In this document: piece after piece, positions 58,993 to 64,000 of the stretch
Numbering within the stretch: the stretch's first letter is position 1
Layout of the letters: the number at the start of each line of letters is the position of its first letter
Source of the DNA: Actinomycetota bacterium
Lineage (GTDB): Bacteria; Actinomycetota; Acidimicrobiia; Acidimicrobiales; Aldehydirespiratoraceae
Direction of reading: 5' to 3'
Assembly: GCA_029979265.1 (NCBI GenBank)
Contig: JAPOHW010000004.1
Span: 62,001 to 126,000 of the forward strand
DNA length: 64,000 nucleotides
Program-made: the position numbers and the translations under genes
Notes under the pieces: generated by a model
Told to the model about the DNA's origin: nothing
What the model saw: only the letters and a program-made list of their open reading frames with translations
Database searches by the model: none

Positions 58993-61305
58993 TCACTCGT
59001 ACTTCGTCCCCAGCTCCTTGAGCATCTGCAGGTACTGGCCGCCGTTGTCCGGCGCAAGCTCACCCGGGGTGTAGGTCACGCAATGGATCGTCCCGGTGAA
59101 GCGGGCCGGGCCCTTGCGTTCGTACAGGTCCCAGTTGACCGGTGACCGGCGATCGATCCCGATGTCGATGCCTTCGAACGGTGCCATGGCCATCAGGCGA
59201 GGCACGGGTCCGGCCGCGCCTACCTCGACTGCGTCGACGAGGACACGCGGCTCCCAGGTGACATCGCCGACGTCGGTGACGTCGAGGGTGATGGTGTGGC
59301 GGCCCGGTTCGACCGGACCGCAATCGACCAGGGTCATCTCGCCGTAGCCGTTGTGGCTGTGAACGAGACGTCCGTCGTCGATGGCCAGCGAGTAGCCGCC
59401 ACCCTGATCGCCGTGGGCGACCAGGACACCGTCGTCGTCGACGGCGATGTCGACGTCGATGTCGACTCGGAAGCTTCGACTCGAGATCAATTGCAACGAA
59501 CGCCAGCGCTCGACGGTGGGCATGCCCGGTCGAAACACCGCCGGCTCAGCCAGTGCAGCGTTCCATGGTGGCTGCTGCATCATCTTCACGTAGTTGCCTT
59601 CGTCGAGCGGAAAGACCTGGTTGGCCCAGGCCGCCTGCTCCCACGCCTCCTGCAACTCCACCAGCTTGTCGGGATGTTCGGCGGCAAGGTCCACGGTCTC
59701 GGTGGGGTCGTCGTCGAGGTTGTGCAATTCCCAGGTTTCGGTGGCGAACGAACGTCGGGGTTGGCGACACGTCACCGCCGACCAACCGTTGCGATAGAAG
59801 CCCCGATGGCCGATCTGTTCGTAGTACTGCTCCGGATGGGTGGTGGGGGCATCGGCGTCGTGCAGCGTCGACACCATCGACGAGCCGGCCGGGGCGGGAA
59901 CGGCCTGCCCTCGCTTGCTGGTCGGCACGGTCACCCCGCAGAGTTCGGCGAGCGTCGGCAGCAGGTCGGTGACGTGCTGGTATTGCCTGCGCACTTCACC
60001 AGGGGTGGTGATCCCGTCGGGCCAGTGCACGATCAACGGCACTTGGTGGCCGCCCTGATGGGTGTTGATCTTGTAGAGCCGGAAGGGGGTGCTCGACACC
60101 ATGGCCCATCCCATCGGGTAGTGGGGCAGCGTGGTCGGGCCGCCCATGGTGTCGAGCTTGGGGAGGTCGAGGTCGACCGAGTCGAGGCTGTCCGCACGGG
60201 TCTGGCTGACGAGGGTTCGGAAGTAGGCCGAGGTCCCAAGCTCCTGTCCCTCTCGGGAACCGCCGTTGTCGGACGTGAAGACGATGATGGTGTTGTCCCA
60301 CTCGCCCAGCGCCTCGAGGTGAGCCCGCAGGCGACCGACGTTCTGGTCGATGTTGTCGACCATCCCGGCAAAGATTTCCATGTAGCGGGCGAACACGAGC
60401 TTTTCGTCGTCGGTCAACTCGTCCCACGGCCCGACTGCATGACCGGCCTCGTCGTTTCGGGGCGGGAGTCGGGTGTGGGGTGGGACCACGCCGAGTTCGA
60501 GCTGGCGTTCGAACCGTCGCCGGCGGATCTCGTCCCACCCGGCGTCGTACATGCCGCGGTACTTCTCGATGTCGTGGGCTTTGGCCTGCAGCGGTGCATG
60601 GACGGCGCCGTGCGAGAAGTAGAGAAAGAACGGTTTGGTCGGGTGCGACGCTCGAACCTCGTCGATCATGTGCAACGCCTGGTCGGTGAGATCGTCGGTG
60701 AAGTAGTAGTCGTCGGGGTACTGGTCGATCGGGAGGTGATGGTTGTCCTCGTAGAGCCGATGGGGCTGGTGGAAGTTGGTGAAGCCGTCGAGGATCCCGT
60801 AGTACCGTTCGAAGCCCTTTTGCAGCGGCCAGCTGTGGCGGGGGCCGGCGTCGGACAGGTGGGCGTCTTTGCAGAGGTGCCACTTCCCGACCATGAGCGA
60901 CGCCCACCCGTTGTCACGGAACACCTCGGCCATCGTGACAGCGTCGTCACGCAACTCATGCGCATACCCCGGGAACCCGGGATCACTGTGGGCGACATGC
61001 CCCATGCCGGCCATGTGGTGGTTGAGCCCGGTCAGCATCGACGCCCTCGTCGGTGAGCACATGGGATTCACGTGGAAGTTGGTGTACCGGACGCCACTGG
61101 CTGCGATCGCGTCGAGGTTGGGTGTGTCGATCTCGGAGCCGTAGCACGCAAGGTCGGCAAAGCCGAGGTCGTCGGCGAGCATCACGATCACGTTCGGGGC
61201 ACCCTCGGGTGCGGTCGGCACTGCGGGCCAGGACGGCTCGGAGGTCGAGAAGATCCGGCCGACGTCGCCGCCGAATCCGTCGTATGCCTTCGGCGTGTCA
61301 CTCAC
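58993..61305 (-). CDS. Arylsulfatase-type sulfatase
   Basis: 770 residues from GTG 61305. Sulfatase signature Cys-x-Pro-x-Arg is MCSPTRASMLTG, where Cys is oxidised to formylglycine. Metal site: NVIVMLADDLGFADLACYGSEIDTPNLD and DNGGSREGQELG. The long C-terminus includes a beta-sandwich (SLAIDDGRLVHSHNGYGEMTLVD...GRHTITLDV). The N-terminus lacks a signal peptide, so it may act in the cytoplasm. It is the first gene of a same-strand run with UGSC B and its partner, which may connect organosulfur breakdown to the selenoprotein pair. Confidence 0.93.
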   Translation of the reverse strand: MSDTPKAYDGFGGDVGRIFSTSEPSWPAVPTAPEGAPNVIVMLADDLGFADLACYGSEIDTPNLDAIAASGVRYTNFHVNPMCSPTRASMLTGLNHHMAGMGHVAHSDPGFPGYAHELRDDAVTMAEVFRDNGWASLMVGKWHLCKDAHLSDAGPRHSWPLQKGFERYYGILDGFTNFHQPHRLYEDNHHLPIDQYPDDYYFTDDLTDQALHMIDEVRASHPTKPFFLYFSHGAVHAPLQAKAHDIEKYRGMYDAGWDEIRRRRFERQLELGVVPPHTRLPPRNDEAGHAVGPWDELTDDEKLVFARYMEIFAGMVDNIDQNVGRLRAHLEALGEWDNTIIVFTSDNGGSREGQELGTSAYFRTLVSQTRADSLDSVDLDLPKLDTMGGPTTLPHYPMGWAMVSSTPFRLYKINTHQGGHQVPLIVHWPDGITTPGEVRRQYQHVTDLLPTLAELCGVTVPTSKRGQAVPAPAGSSMVSTLHDADAPTTHPEQYYEQIGHRGFYRNGWSAVTCRQPRRSFATETWELHNLDDDPTETVDLAAEHPDKLVELQEAWEQAAWANQVFPLDEGNYVKMMQQPPWNAALAEPAVFRPGMPTVERWRSLQLISSRSFRVDIDVDIAVDDDGVLVAHGDQGGGYSLAIDDGRLVHSHNGYGEMTLVDCGPVEPGRHTITLDVTDVGDVTWEPRVLVDAVEVGAAGPVPRLMAMAPFEGIDIGIDRRSPVNWDLYERKGPARFTGTIHCVTYTPGELAPDNGGQYLQMLKELGTKYE

Positions 61306-61366
61306 GATCCGAGAGTCTGCCGGGAGACGCGACGACGGCGCCACCTCGTGGGGCAGCACCGCCGTC

Positions 61367-61388
61367 GTCCGAATCCCCCAATTCGGAC
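61367..61388. promoter_or_regulatory. 8-bp inverted repeat upstream of the sulfatase
   Basis: GTCCGAAT (61367-61374) and ATTCGGAC (61381-61388) are exact complements separated by six bases, CCCCCA. It lies 62 bp upstream of the sulfatase GTG and 128 bp past the gap stop. An operator for the sulfatase unit is more likely than a terminator because no T-run follows. Confidence 0.4.
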
Positions 61389-61515
61389 AACTCTTGCGAG
61401 GATATTGGGGGGTCGGGCGACCGGCTACCTTTCGACGGCTTTTCGTTTCGGCCCGCAACGAGCCGTCTCGGCTGCTGCGCGCCGGCCGGGAGGTGTCCGA
61501 TCAGAAGGCAGCCGC

Positions 61516-62535
61516 TCAGGATGCGATGCGAGCGGCGAGATCGACGAGCCGGTTGCTGTAGCCCCACTCGTTGTCGTACCAGCCTGCGATCTTGACGGTG
61601 TCGCCCATCACCATGGTGAGGTCGGCATCGAAGACGCAGGATGCAGGGGAGCCGACGATGTCGGACGAGACGATCGGTGCCTCTTGGTAGTCGAGCACCG
61701 ACGCCAGCGGACCGGACGCTGCTGCGGCCCGGAATGCATCGTTGACGGCCGCGACATCGATCTCACCGTGCACCTTGGCCACGAGATCGGTGACCGAACC
61801 ACTCGGCACGGGAACGCGCATCGCAAGGCCGTCGAGCTTGCCTGCGAGGTGCGGCAGCACGAGGCCGATGGCGCGAGCGGCTCCGGTGGTGGTCGGTACG
61901 ACGTTGACGGCAGCGGCGCGAGCGCGACGCAGGTCCCGGTGGGGGCTGTCGACGAGCGCCTGATCGCCGGTGTAGGCGTGGACCGTGGTGATCATTCCCT
62001 GCTCGAGCCCGAAGGCATCGTCGAGGACCTTCACCATCGGGGCAAGGCAGTTGGTGGTGCATGATGCGTTCGACACCACATGATGAGACGTCGGGTCGAA
62101 CGCATCGTCGTTCACGCCGATCACGAACGTGGCGTCGGCCCCCGCCGATGGGGCCGACACGATCGTGCGACGAGCTCCCGCTTCTAGATGCAACGCAGCA
62201 TCGTCACGGGCGGTGAACACACCGGTCGACTCGATGACCAGGTCGACACCGAGGTCTGCCCACGGAAGTTCGGAGGGGTTGCGCTCCGCGAACACCGACA
62301 CCTTTCGGCCGTCGATGTCGAGCACGCCGTCGTGTACGTCGACGTTCCAGCCCGCAGGGCCGTGCACCGAGTCGTGGCGAAGCAGATGGGCGAGTGTCTC
62401 GATGTCGCCGAGGTCGTTGACGGCGACGAGTTCGAGTGAGGCGTCGACGGTGCCGGCGTGCTGGCGCTCGACGAATGAGCGAACGAAGTTGCGGCCGATG
62501 CGACCGAAACCGTTGACGGCAATACGTGCAGGCAT
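61516..62535 (-). CDS. gap: Glyceraldehyde-3-phosphate dehydrogenase
   Basis: 339 residues. Oxidises glyceraldehyde 3-phosphate to 1,3-bisphosphoglycerate in glycolysis. NAD-binding AVNGFGRIGRNFVRSF, catalytic SNASCTTNCLAPMVKV with the nucleophilic Cys, and C-terminal WYDNEWGYSNRLVDL. ATG 62535 gives the exact family start. Its promoter region contains twin LacI-type operators, so it is a likely target of the LacI-family regulator divergently encoded at 62653. A possible terminator-like hairpin follows the stop (61434-61467) without a T-run. Confidence 0.96.
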   Translation of the reverse strand: MPARIAVNGFGRIGRNFVRSFVERQHAGTVDASLELVAVNDLGDIETLAHLLRHDSVHGPAGWNVDVHDGVLDIDGRKVSVFAERNPSELPWADLGVDLVIESTGVFTARDDAALHLEAGARRTIVSAPSAGADATFVIGVNDDAFDPTSHHVVSNASCTTNCLAPMVKVLDDAFGLEQGMITTVHAYTGDQALVDSPHRDLRRARAAAVNVVPTTTGAARAIGLVLPHLAGKLDGLAMRVPVPSGSVTDLVAKVHGEIDVAAVNDAFRAAAASGPLASVLDYQEAPIVSSDIVGSPASCVFDADLTMVMGDTVKIAGWYDNEWGYSNRLVDLAARIAS

Positions 62536-62587
62536 AGAGGGACTTTCCGAGCGATGTGCGAAACGAGTGTGTGACACTCGACCAATG

Positions 62588-62601
62588 TGACAACGTTGTC
62601 A
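62588..62601. promoter_or_regulatory. LacI-type operator 1
   Basis: TGACAACGTTGTCA is a perfect 14-bp palindrome with the central CpG typical of LacI/GalR operators. It lies 53 bp from the gap start and 52 bp from the lacI-like start, in the divergent promoter region. Confidence 0.8.
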
Positions 62602-62618
62602 GCTAGCGTATCTGCGGA

Positions 62619-62632
62619 TGACAACGTTGTCT
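62619..62632. promoter_or_regulatory. LacI-type operator 2
   Basis: TGACAACGTTGTCT repeats operator 1 with one changed terminal base. The centres are 31 bp apart, about three helical turns, so two dimers could bind on the same face and cooperate. It lies 21 bp before the lacI-like start and would repress it. Confidence 0.75.
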
Positions 62633-62652
62633 ACCTTGCTACAGTGCCTTGC

Positions 62653-63669
62653 ATGTCGAATCGGCCGACGCTCAAAGACGTCGCCGCCCAGGCGGGCGTG
62701 AGCTTCAAGACCGTCTCGCGGGTGGTCAACGACGAGCCCGGAGTCTCCTCCGGGGTGGCCGAGCGGGTCCGCAGTGCTGTCGCCGAGCTCGGCTACCGCC
62801 GGAACCACTCGGCCCAGGTCCTTCGCCGATCCGATGCCCGGCTCCACACCGTTGCCATCGTCCATGCCGATGCGACCAACCCCTTCGCTGCCGCAGTCCA
62901 CTCCGCATTCGAGCGACACCTTCGCACTGCGGCCGACACCTTGGTCGTGAGCGCGTCGTCACATGGGGATGCCGGCGAGCACGACCGCCTCGTCGACCTG
63001 TTCACCGAACGCCGAGTCGACGGTCTTGCGGTGATCCCCGTCGGCGACTCCCCCGGCCCGGCCCTGCGCCGAGAACTGGACCGCAACACCCCCATCGTGT
63101 TCATCGACCGCGAGCCCGGGATCGATGCCGATGTTGTCGCAAGCGACCATCACGGCGGCGCGTGCGCGGCAACTCGCCATCTCCTTTCCCACGGGCACCG
63201 GCGGGTCGGGTTCCTCGGGTCGCGAGAGCAGAGCGAGTCGATTCGACAGCGCCACGCCGGGTTCACCGACGCAGTCGAGGAGTCCGGCGCCGAGCCTGTC
63301 GTGCGTTTCGGCCTCACGACTCCGGATCTCGCCGACGCAGCGGTCACCGAACTGCTGTCCGGGGCCGATGCGCCGACCGCATTGTTCGCAGCCCAGAACC
63401 TGGCTGCCGTCGGTGCGGTGCGGGCACTTCACCGGCTCGGCCGCCAACGCGAGATCGCCCTCGTTGCCTTCGATCACCTCGAGATTGCCGACCTCGTCGA
63501 GCCGGCGATCACCACCGCCCCACAGAACGCCGAAGCGCTTGGGCGGGCTGCCGCAGAGGTTCTTCTTCGTCGCATCGATGGCGACGCGAGCGAGCCGACC
63601 CGCTTCGTGGTGCCTGTCGAGCTCATCCCCCGTGGAAGCGGCGAGCTCGTGCCCGTCCGGGGTGCCTAG
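62653..63669 (+). CDS. LacI-family transcriptional regulator
   Basis: 338 residues from ATG 62653. The N-terminal HTH is PTLKDVAAQAGVSFKTVSRVVN followed by the hinge EPGVSSGVAERVRSAVAELGYRRN. The effector domain is a periplasmic-binding-protein fold (TVAIVHADATNPFAAAVHSAF...DRRVDGLAVIPVGDS... HHGGACAATRHLLSHGHRRVGFLG). Operators next to it suggest it controls gap and itself, linking a sugar-type signal to glycolysis. The effector is unknown. Confidence 0.92.
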   Translation: MSNRPTLKDVAAQAGVSFKTVSRVVNDEPGVSSGVAERVRSAVAELGYRRNHSAQVLRRSDARLHTVAIVHADATNPFAAAVHSAFERHLRTAADTLVVSASSHGDAGEHDRLVDLFTERRVDGLAVIPVGDSPGPALRRELDRNTPIVFIDREPGIDADVVASDHHGGACAATRHLLSHGHRRVGFLGSREQSESIRQRHAGFTDAVEESGAEPVVRFGLTTPDLADAAVTELLSGADAPTALFAAQNLAAVGAVRALHRLGRQREIALVAFDHLEIADLVEPAITTAPQNAEALGRAAAEVLLRRIDGDASEPTRFVVPVELIPRGSGELVPVRGA

Positions 63670-64000
63670 GCCTTGAAGAAGGCGGGGCTGGTCGCTCCCG
63701 CAGGAATGGCGTCGAGCGGCACCTTGACCTCGTCGACGGTCGGACCATGTTGGGCGGCGATCGGGGCCAAGGCGTCGAGATCGAACGAGTACACCGCTGC
63801 CGCGTTCTCGCTCAGGATCTGCCGTAGCTCCGTCTCCTCCCAGTCGTGAAAGGCTCGGCGGAGTGACTCGGTACTGAACGGATAGGTGCCTTCGTGGTGC
63901 GGGTAGTCCGAGCCCCACATGATCTTGTGGGTACCGAGCACCCGCATCGCCGCGGCTTCACCCGGCGACGGAAACGACGCACCGATCCAAACATTTCGAT
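63666..64000 (-). CDS. Amidohydrolase family protein, 5' end outside window
   Basis: Only the C-terminal 111 residues are here, reading in from 63998. MWGSDYPHHEGTYPFSTESLRRAFHDW is the typical end of the amidohydrolase-2 / decarboxylase-like family (the G-S-D-Y-P-H-x-E-G motif provides a metal Asp). It ends with IPAGATSPAFFKA. The 3' end overlaps the lacI-like stop by 4 nt (convergent). Substrate cannot be inferred from this fragment. Confidence 0.88.
   Translation of the reverse strand, partial: RNVWIGASFPSPGEAAAMRVLGTHKIMWGSDYPHHEGTYPFSTESLRRAFHDWEETELRQILSENAAAVYSFDLDALAPIAAQHGPTVDEVKVPLDAIPAGATSPAFFKA

Noticed and set aside
59296-61056. Long plus-strand open frame antisense to the sulfatase
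   Set aside because: The sequence is a repetitive Val/Gly/Asp mirror of the sulfatase codons and has no known motif.
61434-61467. Rho-independent terminator of gap
   Set aside because: The inverted repeat GACGGCT/AGCCGTC with an inner CGTT/AACG is present but has no T-run on the minus strand, so I do not call it.
61306-61515. tRNA-Sec or another RNA gene in the gap-sulfatase intergenic region
   Set aside because: No T-loop consensus, acceptor stem or anticodon arm could be built; only inverted repeats were found. I looked in the other long gaps with the same result.

Overview
The window is high-GC DNA packed with genes on both strands. Stops and starts often overlap by 4 nt, GTG starts are common, and intergenic gaps are short. 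The gene content points to an actinobacterium, most likely of the class Acidimicrobiia (inference, no marker gene seen). It includes homodimeric pyruvate dehydrogenase E1, an actinobacterial-style SUF iron-sulfur system with a Rieske ferredoxin, luciferase-like (probably F420-dependent) oxidoreductases, DUF2510 membrane proteins, an MPT53-like thioredoxin and many acyl-CoA dehydrogenases and CaiB/BaiF CoA-transferases. No rRNA, tRNA, phage, transposon or CRISPR was found.

Layout. 1-11.7 kb: 2-oxoacid dehydrogenase genes (E2, lipoamide dehydrogenase, aceE), a thioredoxin-like gene with an in-frame UGA, a diguanylate cyclase, an RNase HI fused to a second domain, and DNA repair. 12-16 kb: an acyl-CoA dehydrogenase, a toxin-antitoxin pair and an amidase. 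16.4-26.9 kb: SUF genes in three transcription units (sufC-sufS-sufU; sufD-Rieske-sufC2; sufB). Each unit is preceded by a variant of the same 26-bp palindrome. 27-36 kb: phosphatase, gamma carbonic anhydrase, flavin reductase, metallo-hydrolase, the first UGSC selenoprotein locus, mutY, an unusual long acyl-CoA dehydrogenase and a CapA protein. 36-45 kb: thioredoxin-like protein, fumarase, a DUF1501/DUF1800 pair and transsulfuration enzymes. 45-58 kb: catabolic genes (CoA-transferases, BVMO, phosphotransferases, acyl-CoA dehydrogenases) around a redox group (tpx, ybaK, SelW-like). 57.4-61.3 kb: the second UGSC locus downstream of a sulfatase. 61.5-64 kb: gap facing a lacI-type regulator across twin operators, then a partial amidohydrolase.

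The main result is four genes in 64 kb that are interrupted by in-frame UGA codons at positions where their families carry a redox Cys or Sec. They are a UxxC thioredoxin (2585-3202), a CxxU SelW/Rdx protein (50947-51210) and two UGSC-motif proteins (31035-31553 and 58416-58946). Each UGA is followed by a short hairpin at a distance compatible with a bacterial SECIS element. A conventional gene caller would truncate or split all four.

The two UGSC genes are each coupled by a 4-nt overlap to a gene of one conserved, uncharacterised partner family, in opposite gene order, and one partner carries an N-terminal thioredoxin-like domain. In one UGSC protein the Sec motif reads UxxCxxC, as in the Sec subunits of glycine-reductase-type enzymes. 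I propose the UGSC protein plus partner as a two-component selenoenzyme module; this is an inference. None of selA, selB, selC or selD lies in the window, so Sec decoding must be confirmed elsewhere in the genome.
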